NCBI GenBank assembly: GCA_946480965.1
Contig: CAMLMI010000075.1
Span: 1 to 16,083, forward strand
Length of the DNA stretch: 16,083 nucleotides
Origin: an uncultured Verrucomicrobiales bacterium
GTDB lineage: Bacteria; Verrucomicrobiota; Verrucomicrobiae; Limisphaerales; CANJSG01
Direction of reading: 5' to 3'
Below, piece after piece: positions 1-7,757 of the stretch. Positions within the stretch are counted from its first letter, which is position 1. Every line of letters starts with the position of its first letter. A program made the position numbers and the translations under genes. The notes under the pieces were generated by a model that did not search any database, was not told the DNA's origin, and worked only from the letters and a program-made list of their open reading frames with translations.

Positions 1-474
1 CGGAACCTGCTCCGCTTCGTGGACGCGCTGCCGATGTTCTACGCGGTGGGCGGAGCGGCGGTGCTGTTCAGCCGGCATTACCAGAGGCTCGGGGATTTGG
101 CGGCGAACACCGTGGTGGTGCGGCTGCCCAAGGTGTCGGAGCCGGATCTGGAGCGGCTGATGGGAGGAAAGTTCAATTCGTTCCGGGCGCATCCGCATCT
201 GGTGGCGCGCTTGCGGCAACGGGTTTCTCCGGACGAGGCGGGGGTGGCGTTGCAGGCATTGTTGCGGCGCGACGAGATCGAGGACCGCGCTAGGATCGGG
301 CTGTTCGCCGAGCTGGCGGACCATTTCCGGAGCCTGGTGGAGTTTCCGCCCGAATGCACCGAGGGGATCGCGGACGAGCAATACGTGCGGAACGTGGTGG
401 ACGTGCTGTTCCGGTCCAAGCGGGAGGAGCCGGGGCGGCGGACGGAGGCGGAGGCGGTCAGCGGGCCGGTTTGA
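1..474 (+). CDS. RDD-family membrane protein, C-terminal part (5' end outside window)
   Basis: The frame is open from the first base, so the gene begins upstream. The visible 157 residues start at the end of an RDD domain: a hydrophobic segment (VDALPMFYAVGGAAVLFS) followed by the conserved RLGDLAANTVVV, which closes RDD domains. About 110 cytoplasmic residues follow, rich in Arg and Glu, with PHLVARLRQR, VALQALLRRDE and EQYVRNVVDVLFR. Such a tail is typical of the longer RDD proteins of Gram-negative bacteria, which often sit beside MoxR ATPase, DUF58 and SpoIIM-like genes; those neighbours would lie to the left and cannot be seen. The molecular role of these proteins is not established; some RDD proteins are ion antiporters. 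The stop overlaps the 3' end of the opposing exosortase gene by 17 bases. Confidence 0.85.
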   Translation, partial: RNLLRFVDALPMFYAVGGAAVLFSRHYQRLGDLAANTVVVRLPKVSEPDLERLMGGKFNSFRAHPHLVARLRQRVSPDEAGVALQALLRRDEIEDRARIGLFAELADHFRSLVEFPPECTEGIADEQYVRNVVDVLFRSKREEPGRRTEAEAVSGPV

Positions 475-2062
475 CGACGGAGGCGAGGAGGCGCTCCACC
501 GCGTCGGTGGCCTCGGCATGGCTGCTGACGCCGCGCAGGTAGAGGTTGATGACCTGGCGGCCGGGGTATTCGCGGCGTCCCTTGAGCACGCGTTTCAGGC
601 GGTAGGAACGCGAGTTTTCCTCCGTGACCATGCTGGTTTCCAGGTCGCCGAGCTGGTCTTCGGCGACGATCTGGAAGACATGGGTGCTCGTGTCGCCCTC
701 GTCGAAGAGGTAGGACTTGAAGAACAGGTTCTGTCCGTGGACGACGATCTTGTCGATGCCGTAGGCGCGGGCGAGCCTGCGGCCGGTGGAGGGCAGGCAG
801 ACATCGGGCCGGTGGTATTGCACGTCGCGGATGAAGTCGTTGCCCCGGTTCCAGCGGAAGTCGTAGCCAATCCATTCGATCCCGTCTTCGCCGGACCACG
901 AGAGGGCCGAACCCTCGTCGTAGCCGAGGATCTCGCGGATGCGGTCGGGGATCTCGTAGGTCTGCTTCGAGGCGGGCAGGCCGCTCCAGTCGGCGGTCCA
1001 GAGGCGCTGGTAGCGTTTGCCGAACTCGTGGGAGCGGAACCAGATCTCGCGGGCGGATTCGAGCGCGACGAAGGCGACGAGGGTCGCCACGATCCAGGCG
1101 CGTGGGGGCAGGAAAGCGGGCAGAGTGGCGCGGGGCGGGACGGCGTTGACCGGGGGCATCCCGGTGGCGAGGGCCATTTCGGCGATCCTGCGGGCGCGGG
1201 CGCGGCGCTGGTGGGAGGCGAGGACGACGCCGAGCACCCAGAGCCCGGCGACGCAGACGAGCAGGATGCTCAATCCGGCGGAGTCGTGCCATGTGTCCAC
1301 GGCCTCGATGCCCTTCTTGGCGGCGATGAGCGCGAGGAAGATCGCGCGGAGCACGTTGCATGCGAAGGCGAAGGCGATCCCGACCACGATCATCAGGAGG
1401 CGGCGGAACGGCGAGAGGCGCAGGTATTCCCCGAGGAACAGGGAAGCCATCAGCGTGCCCTGCAACGAGCGGATGCCGCTGCAGGCCTCGTCCACGCCGA
1501 GCATCCCGGAAGAGAGCTGGATGAGGTTGCCCTGGCGCAGCGCGGGGATCTCGAAGATCCAGAGCGAATCAACCGACAGCGACGCCACCAGGGGCATGAG
1601 CCGGTTGGTGAGCTGGTCCTCAAACGGTTTGGACCAGGGCAGGGCCGAGAGGGTGAACAGGATGGGAAAGGCGAAATGGCGGAGCCAGGAGCGCCCACCG
1701 GCGAGATACACTCCGCCGAGGGTGAAGCCGACGACGGAGGTGGCGACGAGCGCCTTGGCGAGGCGCCAGTCCTCGTTGGCCGAATTGCACAGGCGCCCGA
1801 CGCCCAGGCCCAACAGCGCCACGATTCCGGCCGCGGCGCACAGTTTGGGGAACGAGGGGACGGTGGGTTCGGGGCGGTCTTCCCAGCGCCGCCAGAGGAG
1901 GAAGCCCGCCAAGGGAACCACGAACCAGCCGTAGCCGTATTGCGGATACAGGTTCCAGTCCGAGGAGAGCGTGACGATGAAGGCGAGCCACCAGAGGGCC
2001 AGCAGGACGACGGGAAGCCGCCAAGCGGCGGGGACGTTTTTCCAATGGAGGGCTGAGCTCAC
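458..2062 (-). CDS. Exosortase with fused C-terminal EpsI-like domain
   Basis: An integral-membrane cysteine protease/transpeptidase of the exosortase/archaeosortase family, 534 aa. Residues 1-285 are the multi-pass exosortase core. The three family catalytic residues are visible: Cys194 in DEACSGIRSL, Arg239 in NVLRAIF and His259 in TWHDSAG. One more hydrophobic segment (about 321-336) leads to a C-terminal half (about 345-534) resembling EpsI/DUF3485, with DVCLPSTG at 420-427. Exosortases recognise C-terminal PEP-CTERM-like signals (motif, transmembrane helix, basic tail) and process those proteins at the inner membrane, usually in bacteria making exopolysaccharide. It is the last gene of a minus-strand operon, 22 bases after the beta-barrel gene. 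The start is a GTG chosen because it gives a complete first membrane segment. The exact subtype (XrtC, XrtD or another) is not assigned, and no substrate is seen in the window. Confidence 0.9.
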   Translation of the reverse strand: MSSALHWKNVPAAWRLPVVLLALWWLAFIVTLSSDWNLYPQYGYGWFVVPLAGFLLWRRWEDRPEPTVPSFPKLCAAAGIVALLGLGVGRLCNSANEDWRLAKALVATSVVGFTLGGVYLAGGRSWLRHFAFPILFTLSALPWSKPFEDQLTNRLMPLVASLSVDSLWIFEIPALRQGNLIQLSSGMLGVDEACSGIRSLQGTLMASLFLGEYLRLSPFRRLLMIVVGIAFAFACNVLRAIFLALIAAKKGIEAVDTWHDSAGLSILLVCVAGLWVLGVVLASHQRRARARRIAEMALATGMPPVNAVPPRATLPAFLPPRAWIVATLVAFVALESAREIWFRSHEFGKRYQRLWTADWSGLPASKQTYEIPDRIREILGYDEGSALSWSGEDGIEWIGYDFRWNRGNDFIRDVQYHRPDVCLPSTGRRLARAYGIDKIVVHGQNLFFKSYLFDEGDTSTHVFQIVAEDQLGDLETSMVTEENSRSYRLKRVLKGRREYPGRQVINLYLRGVSSHAEATDAVERLLASVVKPAR

Positions 2063-2084
2063 CGGGGGCTTATCGGCAGGAGCC

Positions 2085-3371
2085 TCAGAACTTGTAGTTG
2101 AAGGACAGGGTCACGCGGTTCTGGTCGTAGTCGCGGCCGGCCGCCTTGGAATCGCGGTGGGTGAAGGAGTAGGCGAGGCTGCCGGACAGCTTGTCGCCGA
2201 AAGACCGGCCCAGGCGCACGGAGGCCCCGGTGCGGTCGTAGCTTTCCTTGGTGGCGCCCTGGACGGCGGTCCGATTGATGCCGGAGCGGGCTTCGCCGGT
2301 CTCGTAGAACGCGGAGAAGGTCAGGCTGGTATCGACGATGATGTCGAGATTCAGGCTGTAGTCGAACGACAGGCTCTCGTTGTCCGAGGACTGGGTGGCG
2401 GAAGCGGTGGAGCGGTTGGCCGCGAGCGAATGGTAGGCGAACTCGCTGAACCGGTGGTCGATCTTGGCATACAGGTAGAAGCTGCTGCGGTCATCGGGCG
2501 TGAGGCCCGTGTCGTTGGCCGAGTAGGTGATCCAGGAGGGGCCGCCGCCGGCGGTGATCGAAATGACGTCGGTGGGCAGCCATTGGACGTTCGGCCCCAG
2601 GGTATAGACCACCATGTCGTTCTGCTTGCCGGAGTCGTAGATCGACAGCGAGGCGGAGCTTTCCAGCCCCACCGTGAGGACGGCGTTGAGCTGGTTCTGG
2701 TAGCCGGCATGGAAGAGATGGGAGCTGCGGTCGCTGTCCTCGAACTTCGAGTCCCGGAAGAGGTTCTTCTTGAAGGCGTAGCCGGCGCTGATGCTGGACT
2801 GGCCCATGTTGTAAACGGCCTGGGCACCGGCGGTGTTGCTGAACTCGACGATCTCGTCCTCGTTGCTGACCGTGGCGTCGCGGATCGGGTCGGTGCGGAC
2901 ACCGAAGTTGTCGTAGAGGTAGATCATCCAGTCGCCGGCGAAGATCTCGAAGCCGATGTTGTTGTCGGCGGTTGGCGAAAGGCTGAAGTCGAGGCCGCTG
3001 CGGTCGGAGTCGTTGAAGTAGTGGCTATAGCCGACGCTGGCGGTGACGCCGAGTCGGGTGTTTTCGGAGACGTTCCAGGTCATCCCGCTCGAAAGGGTGG
3101 TCTTCACGCTGAAATCCTCGTCGGCATTCGACCCGGACAGGTTCGCGTTGTCGGTGTATTCGAAGGCCAGCCCGGCGCCGAGCCGGTAGCTGAGGGAGGA
3201 GGTCGTGTGGTCGTAGCCCCCGGTCTGGACGGCCTGGCTGCGGGCCTTGGCGGCGTCCGTGGCGCTGCGGGCCGCGAGGAGCGCTTCCTGGGCGGAGGCA
3301 TGCTGGAGGGAGAACAACGCGGCGAAGCCCAAGGTTCCGGTGGTGAGGGATCGGTATGCTCGGCGGTTCAT
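2085..3371 (-). CDS. Outer-membrane beta-barrel protein of the exopolysaccharide/exosortase operon
   Basis: A 428-residue secreted protein. The N-terminus is a signal peptide (MNRRAYRSL, hydrophobic core TLGFAALFSL, cleavage probably after HASA at residue 27). The mature part is a series of amphipathic beta strands rich in Tyr, Ser, Asp and Gly, such as LSYRLGAGLAFEYTDNANLS and GVTASVGYSHYF. It ends in NYKF, a terminal aromatic residue expected of a barrel inserted by the BAM complex. The pattern resembles the beta-barrel family PF10082 often found in exopolysaccharide loci, but the assignment is by appearance. It lies between the sugar transferase and the exosortase, so a role in polymer export or surface anchoring is inferred. 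An ATG 12 codons earlier (3407) is in frame; the later ATG was chosen because it starts a normal signal peptide. Confidence 0.8.
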   Translation of the reverse strand: MNRRAYRSLTTGTLGFAALFSLQHASAQEALLAARSATDAAKARSQAVQTGGYDHTTSSLSYRLGAGLAFEYTDNANLSGSNADEDFSVKTTLSSGMTWNVSENTRLGVTASVGYSHYFNDSDRSGLDFSLSPTADNNIGFEIFAGDWMIYLYDNFGVRTDPIRDATVSNEDEIVEFSNTAGAQAVYNMGQSSISAGYAFKKNLFRDSKFEDSDRSSHLFHAGYQNQLNAVLTVGLESSASLSIYDSGKQNDMVVYTLGPNVQWLPTDVISITAGGGPSWITYSANDTGLTPDDRSSFYLYAKIDHRFSEFAYHSLAANRSTASATQSSDNESLSFDYSLNLDIIVDTSLTFSAFYETGEARSGINRTAVQGATKESYDRTGASVRLGRSFGDKLSGSLAYSFTHRDSKAAGRDYDQNRVTLSFNYKF

Positions 3372-3443
3372 GGGAGGAATGTGAACAGGTTTGGGAAATG
3401 GCTGCATCCTAATTTCTTCCGGGGCGCGAGCATCCGCCCGTGC

Positions 3444-4838
3444 CTAGTAGGCCGTCTTGGGCGGGCCGACGACATGGAAGACGGTGGCCAGCACGATCTG
3501 GCAGTCCATGCCGAAGGTCCAGTTCTCCAGATAGTAGATGTCGGACTGCACGCGCTTGATGACGTCCGCCTCGGACTTGGTCTCGCCGCGGTAGCCGCGC
3601 ACCTGCGCCAACCCGGTGATGCCGGGTTTGACGTGGGCGCGCACGTGGTAGTTGTGCATGGCGCGAGCGAACTGTTCGTTGTGCTCGATGAGGTGGGGGC
3701 GGGGGCCGACGACGCTCATCTCGCCCTTGAGCACATTGATGAACTGCGGCAGCTCGTCCACGCTCGTCCGGCGGAACCAGCGCCCGGCGGGATAGATGCG
3801 GGGATCGTCCTGCGTGGCCTGTTTGGAGGCGGGTTGGTTGTGCAGCCGCATCGTGCGGTATTTGTAGATGTCAAAGGGGCGGTTCTGGAGGCCGGCGCGG
3901 GGCTGCTTGTAGAAGACGGGTCCGGGAGACTGGAGACGCTGGAAGAACCAGACGATCAGCGTGGTGATGGGGAGGATGAAGAGGATGACCGGAATGGAAA
4001 CCGCGAGGTCGAGCAGCCGTTTCATGAAGCGGTTGAACGGGTCTTCCAAGGGTTCCTCCCGGATGCTCATGAAGCGGCGCCCCTCGTCCTCGAACATGAC
4101 CACCGAGTGGCGGAACTTCTCCTCGAAATCGCAGATCACGGTCATGCGGGTGCCGAGCCGTTCGCAGACGGCGATCATCTGGGCCATGAGACCGCTTTGC
4201 AGGGGGAACTCCAGCAGCATGACCTGGGTGATCGAATGCTTCTTGATGGCGGGCTCCAACTCGTCGATCCGGCCGAAGACGGGGATGTGCGGCGGGGCCG
4301 CCTCCGGGTTGTCGTCGGTCAAAAGGCCCACCGCGCGGTAGCCTACGGCCTCTTTCTGCCTCAGCCATTGCTTCAAGCCCTTGGCCCGTTCCGGCGATCC
4401 CACCAGCAGGACGCGCTCCTCATGTTCCTCCGAAATGGTCCACTTGCGAATCCACTGCGGGACATAGGATTGGCAGAGGAAGGAAATGGCGTAGAAGCAG
4501 GGCAGGTAGCCGAAGAAGAAGGTGCGGGACATGGCCTTGTCCCTGCTGATGAACTGGTAGAGCGCCAGCAACCCCAGCGCGTAGGTCATGTGGCGGATGG
4601 TGCCGACATGCCACCCGGCCGAATCGGTCGCCAGCACCCGCCGGTAGCCGCCGTGGACCGCCGCGATGATCACGCCGATCACGATGATGGCGTTGTAGGC
4701 GACGTAGAGCTCCAGCTGGAGGTTCCAGATGCGGCCACCGTGGCGTATGTAGAGCCAGAGCCAGAAGACGAACGTCAGGGCCAAAAGCTCGCACGCGACG
4801 GAGAGGATTCGGATTCCACGTGCGCGATAGATGACCAT
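3444..4838 (-). CDS. Exopolysaccharide polyprenyl glycosylphosphotransferase (initiating sugar transferase)
   Basis: This 464-residue enzyme would transfer a sugar-1-phosphate from a nucleotide sugar to undecaprenyl phosphate at the inner membrane, the first step in polysaccharide repeat-unit assembly. Residues 1-130 hold four or five hydrophobic segments. A Rossmann-like CoA-binding-type region follows (ERVLLVGSPERAKGL, 141-155; VFGRIDELEPAI, 187-198). The catalytic bacterial sugar transferase domain (PF02397) spans about 270-464, with KRLLDLAVS, KYRTM (326-330), SVDELPQFINVLKGEMSVVG (359-378), PRP, and KPGITGLAQV (404-413). Length and layout match the WcaJ/CpsE-type proteins. It is the first gene of the operon, 72 bases before the beta-barrel gene (36 if the earlier start is used). 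The sugar cannot be read from sequence; glucose or galactose is usual for the family. Confidence 0.93.
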   Translation of the reverse strand: MVIYRARGIRILSVACELLALTFVFWLWLYIRHGGRIWNLQLELYVAYNAIIVIGVIIAAVHGGYRRVLATDSAGWHVGTIRHMTYALGLLALYQFISRDKAMSRTFFFGYLPCFYAISFLCQSYVPQWIRKWTISEEHEERVLLVGSPERAKGLKQWLRQKEAVGYRAVGLLTDDNPEAAPPHIPVFGRIDELEPAIKKHSITQVMLLEFPLQSGLMAQMIAVCERLGTRMTVICDFEEKFRHSVVMFEDEGRRFMSIREEPLEDPFNRFMKRLLDLAVSIPVILFILPITTLIVWFFQRLQSPGPVFYKQPRAGLQNRPFDIYKYRTMRLHNQPASKQATQDDPRIYPAGRWFRRTSVDELPQFINVLKGEMSVVGPRPHLIEHNEQFARAMHNYHVRAHVKPGITGLAQVRGYRGETKSEADVIKRVQSDIYYLENWTFGMDCQIVLATVFHVVGPPKTAY

Positions 4839-4999
4839 GTGCGGCGAATGTCAGCACGTGCCCGCGCCCGAATCCAAGCAAAAGTGCGGCTGGTTTCCCC
4901 CGTGTTGGCAGGGGATTGCGGCGATTTTCCCCTTGTGGCCCATGCGCACGATTTCTCTGGCCGGAGTCCGGCGCCGTGCCGTTCCATGGCCGCGTGCCA
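4839..4999. other. Divergent intergenic region between exopolysaccharide operon and MOSC/glycosyltransferase pair
   Basis: These 161 bases separate two outward-facing transcription units and must hold promoters for both unless transcription enters from further away. I could not identify a convincing -35/-10 pair on either strand. Several short GC-rich dyads are present, including the hexamer CACGTG at 4856-4861, but none is clear enough to call an operator. A reading frame continues upstream of the MOSC start to 4916, but its added residues do not look like a domain. Confidence 0.5.
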
Positions 5000-5479
5000 A
5001 TGCGGGTCGCCTCCATCCATCTCCATCCTCCGGTCGGCGGCCAGCCGATGGTCACGAAGGATGCCTGCGAAGCGGTCGAGAACCGTGGCATTGCCGGCAA
5101 TCGCCGTTATTTCGCCAAGAAACGCAGCAACGGCGACTGGTCCCGGCGACAGGTCACCTTGATCGAGCGCGAACAGATCGCCGACCATGCCGCTGCTCTG
5201 GGGCTTTCCGGGTTCGCTCCGGGCATCGTCCGGTCCAATCTGGAGACCCAAGGCATCGAGCTGGTTCCGCTCGTGGGCCGCCGACTTGAGATCGGCACCG
5301 CCATCCTGGAGATCACCGGTCCGCGCGATCCCTGCGCCAAGATGGACGCCATCGCCCCTGGCTTGCGCCGTCGCATGGAAGAAGACCGCCAAGGCGTGCT
5401 CGCCCGCGTGGTGCGCTCGGGCACCATCCGTGCCGGAGATCCGATCCGCGTGCTGCCACCCGACTCCCCGAACTCGTGA
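5000..5479 (+). CDS. MOSC-domain protein
   Basis: A 159-residue single-domain protein of the MOSC family (molybdenum cofactor sulfurase C-terminal domain), a beta-barrel fold that binds molybdenum cofactor or carries sulfur and metal. Supporting segments are GIAGNRRYF (30-38), QVTLIEREQI (51-60), FAPGIVRSNLETQGIELVPL (72-91), GRRLEIGTAILEITGPRDPC (93-112) and GVLARVVRSGTIRAGD. Cys112 is the conserved cysteine of the family. Standalone MOSC proteins such as YiiM reduce N-hydroxylated compounds, but the substrate here is unknown. The ATG at 5000 is chosen because MRVASIHLHP matches the normal beginning of the domain; an in-frame start at 4916 would add 28 residues without domain character. The stop overlaps the GTG start of the glycosyltransferase (GTGA), so the two are probably translated together. 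Confidence 0.85.
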   Translation: MRVASIHLHPPVGGQPMVTKDACEAVENRGIAGNRRYFAKKRSNGDWSRRQVTLIEREQIADHAAALGLSGFAPGIVRSNLETQGIELVPLVGRRLEIGTAILEITGPRDPCAKMDAIAPGLRRRMEEDRQGVLARVVRSGTIRAGDPIRVLPPDSPNS

Positions 5480-6801
5480 AAATCCTCGTCCTGACGAACC
5501 TCTATCCGCCGCACCACGCGGGCACGAACGACTTCCGCTGCGAACGGATCGTCGAGGATCTGCGGCTGCGCGGCCACGAGATCCACGTGCTGACCTCGGC
5601 CCACGGCATGATCGGCGTGCAGTCCGACAGCAAGGTCAGCCGCCGCTTCCAGCTCAACGGAGCTTTCGAGCATCCATTGGTCGAGTCCTACAACGAGCTG
5701 AAGCGGATCGAAGTGCAGAACAACGCCGCCTTGGCCGAGGCGTTGGCCGCCTTCAAGCCCGAACTCGTCTTCGTCTTCAGCCTGCACGGCTTGTCCAAGT
5801 CCCTGATGTTCGCCCTGCGCCATACACGGTTGCCGGTGGTTTACGACGTGGCGGACTACTGGCTGGCTCAGGGCGTGAAGGACGATCCTTGGCTGCGCTG
5901 GTGGAACGCGCCATCGCTCCCGTTTTCCAGCCAGATGGCGCGGACCGCCTTGGAAACGAGCGGCGAACGCGGGCGTCTCGATACGACGGCCCCGACCCGG
6001 ATGAAGCGCGGCTTCGACCGTTTGCCCGGGCTCTACGGTTCGGCCGAGGAACAGGCGGACGTGGCGGAGAATTCGATGGGAGGATTCCGCTTCGAGCGGC
6101 TGTATTTTTGCAGCGACGCCGTCAAGCGGCTCTGTGAACGGACCGGCTTCCAGGTGGCGCATGGGGAGATCATCCGTCCCGGCATCCGCGCCGAGGATTT
6201 CGTGGGCGAGGTCAAGGCGGCCGAACAGCCCATCGTCAAGCTGCTCGTGGTGTCGCCTTTGACGGAGCAGAGCGGGGTGCTGACGGCGTTGAAGGCGGTC
6301 AAGATCCTGCGCGACACGGGGAAAAAGCTGGCCTTGAGCGTCTATGACCGGGGCGACACGAAATATGTGGCCGATCTCCGGTCGTTCACGGTCCGCCAGC
6401 AGTTGCCGGTCGAGTTCCTGACGCTCTCCAACGCGCAGAAGGATCTCCCGGCCATCTACCATCGGCACGACGCCTATCTGCACACGGCGGAATGGCGGGA
6501 GCCGTATTCCTGTGGACCGCTCGAAGCGATGGCGGCCGGCATCCCGGTGGTCTGCGTCCACAAGGGCGGAGCCTCGGAGCTGATCCGGCACGGGGAGAAC
6601 GGGCTGCTCTACGAAACGGGCGATCCTGAGAGCTTGGCTGCGAACCTCGATTTCCTGCTCAAGACGCCGAGCTTTCGCCAGACGATGTGCGAGAACGCCC
6701 AGACGGAGGTCTTCGGAAAACACAACGAAGCCATCGTCACCGACCAGATCGAGACCTATCTGAAGGAAACGCTCGAGCTTTGGCCCCAGATCTTTTCCTG
6801 A
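5476..6801 (+). CDS. Glycosyltransferase family 4 (GT-B fold)
   Basis: A 441-residue soluble or membrane-associated glycosyltransferase. The N-terminal Rossmann domain opens with MKILVLTNLYPPHHAG, the signature start of GT4 enzymes that act on sugars built at the cytoplasmic face. The C-terminal nucleotide-sugar-binding domain contains VKLLVVSPL (254-262) and EPYSCGPLEAMAAGIPVV (342-359), including the E-x7-E pair Glu342 and Glu350, followed by KGGASELIRHGENGLLY. Between the two domains, residues 130-205 form a longer-than-usual segment rich in Arg and Trp (DDPWLRWWNAPSLPF, LETSGERGRLD). Donor and acceptor cannot be predicted. Its start codon is GTG overlapping the MOSC stop. Divergence from the sugar transferase operon suggests, without proving, that it adds to the same polysaccharide. 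It converges on ispE with a 21-base gap. Confidence 0.9.
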   Translation: MKILVLTNLYPPHHAGTNDFRCERIVEDLRLRGHEIHVLTSAHGMIGVQSDSKVSRRFQLNGAFEHPLVESYNELKRIEVQNNAALAEALAAFKPELVFVFSLHGLSKSLMFALRHTRLPVVYDVADYWLAQGVKDDPWLRWWNAPSLPFSSQMARTALETSGERGRLDTTAPTRMKRGFDRLPGLYGSAEEQADVAENSMGGFRFERLYFCSDAVKRLCERTGFQVAHGEIIRPGIRAEDFVGEVKAAEQPIVKLLVVSPLTEQSGVLTALKAVKILRDTGKKLALSVYDRGDTKYVADLRSFTVRQQLPVEFLTLSNAQKDLPAIYHRHDAYLHTAEWREPYSCGPLEAMAAGIPVVCVHKGGASELIRHGENGLLYETGDPESLAANLDFLLKTPSFRQTMCENAQTEVFGKHNEAIVTDQIETYLKETLELWPQIFS

Positions 6802-6822
6802 GCCGATCCGGGCGAATCGCTT

Positions 6823-7701
6823 TCAGGACGAAAGCGGCACAGCAGCCGACCAGTGGGTTTCGCCGAACTTGTCGCTGAAACGCCGCAAGGCGCTGCGGGC
6901 CGATGCTTCATCGGGGAACAGCGCGAAAGTGGTGGAACCGCTGCCGGACATCAGGGTGCCGAGACAATCCACGGAACGGAAAAACTCCTGGAACAGCGCG
7001 ACCAGCGGGTATTTCTCCAGCGCCGGTGCTTCGAGCGAATTGTAGAGTCCGGTGCGCAGCGCCGTGAGGGTTCCGCTTCGCAGTTCGGCGGCCAGAGCGG
7101 CGGCCCGGCCGGGCTGGCCGTTGCGCTGTTCGGGGAAACGCGCGAGTTCGCCATAGGCCCAGGGCGTGGAAATGCCGAACGGCGGCCGGACCAGGACGAT
7201 CCATACCGGCGCCAAGCACGGGAAAGGTTCCAATGATTCGACCTGTTCACCCCGGCCAACACCGAGGGCCGGCTTTTTTTGCAGGAAGAAGGGAACATCC
7301 GATCCCAAGCCAGCGGCGATCCGGGTCAGTTGTCCGGAGGCCAGCGGCTGGCCGAAAAGTTCGTTCAAGCCGAGCAGTGCCGTGGCCGCATTGCCGCTGC
7401 CGCCGCCGAGCCCGGCGGCGTGGGGAATGCGTTTCTCCAGATGAATCCGCACGGCGGGCGGACGTTGGGCGGCTTCGAAGAAGAGCGTTGCGGCACGGTG
7501 AACCAGGTTCTTTCCATCCGTAGGCAACGTGGGATCGGAGCAGGACAGAACGAGCCCTTCGGCCGTGCGTTCAAAGCGGAGTTCATCCTCCAGCGCGACG
7601 GGATGGAACAGGGTTTCCAGCTCGTGGAATCCATCCGGTCTTTTGCCGAGGATGTTGAGCAGGAGGTTGACCTTGCAGTGGGATTTCAGGACTAGGCCCA
7701 T
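6823..7701 (-). CDS. ispE: 4-diphosphocytidyl-2-C-methyl-D-erythritol kinase
   Basis: IspE phosphorylates the 2-hydroxyl of CDP-methylerythritol with ATP in the cytoplasmic MEP pathway, leading to IPP and DMAPP and so to the undecaprenyl carrier and quinones. The 292-residue length is normal. Visible hallmarks are CKVNLLLNILGKRPDGFHEL at 9-28 with the substrate-binding Lys10, the GHMP kinase ATP loop PHAAGLGGGSGNAA at 93-106, GSDVPFF with catalytic Asp135, and the C-terminal GHMP motif MSGSGSTTFALF near 251-262. It is separated from the upstream lipoprotein gene by an intrinsic terminator, so it either has its own promoter in the short gap or depends on read-through. No partner MEP gene is adjacent. 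Confidence 0.97.
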   Translation of the reverse strand: MGLVLKSHCKVNLLLNILGKRPDGFHELETLFHPVALEDELRFERTAEGLVLSCSDPTLPTDGKNLVHRAATLFFEAAQRPPAVRIHLEKRIPHAAGLGGGSGNAATALLGLNELFGQPLASGQLTRIAAGLGSDVPFFLQKKPALGVGRGEQVESLEPFPCLAPVWIVLVRPPFGISTPWAYGELARFPEQRNGQPGRAAALAAELRSGTLTALRTGLYNSLEAPALEKYPLVALFQEFFRSVDCLGTLMSGSGSTTFALFPDEASARSALRRFSDKFGETHWSAAVPLSS

Positions 7702-7703
7702 GA

Positions 7704-7738
7704 CAAAAAGAAAAGCGCCAACGGGGATCGTTGGCGCT
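7704..7738 (-). terminator. Intrinsic terminator after the TIGR04073-like lipoprotein gene
   Basis: A perfect 9-bp inverted repeat, AGCGCCAAC (7714-7722) and GTTGGCGCT (7730-7738), has a 7-base loop. Read on the minus strand it is followed by TTTCTTTTTG, a U-rich tail. It sits 20 bases past the stop codon of the lipoprotein gene and just before the ispE start, so it should end transcription coming from the lipoprotein and tat genes. Confidence 0.85.
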
Positions 7739-7757
7739 CTGGAGAATCCTCAACCGG

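Noticed and set aside
518..2056. Plus-strand open frame of about 510 codons opposite the exosortase gene
   Set aside because: It is a shadow of the exosortase gene, whose catalytic residues and membrane segments are clear.
3372..3407. Upstream ATG adding 12 residues to the beta-barrel protein
   Set aside because: The added residues (MQPFPKPVHIPP) precede an otherwise complete signal peptide, so the internal ATG is more likely; not excluded.
1971..5162. Very long plus-strand open frame (about 1060 codons) running antisense through three genes
   Set aside because: It is opposite well-supported genes, its composition (Val, Ala, Gly, Glu, His, Arg) is what the reverse of GC-rich codons gives, and no domain is recognisable.
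5107..6723. Minus-strand open frame of about 540 codons opposite the MOSC and glycosyltransferase genes
   Set aside because: It is low-complexity antisense translation with no motif, while the plus-strand genes are confidently identified.
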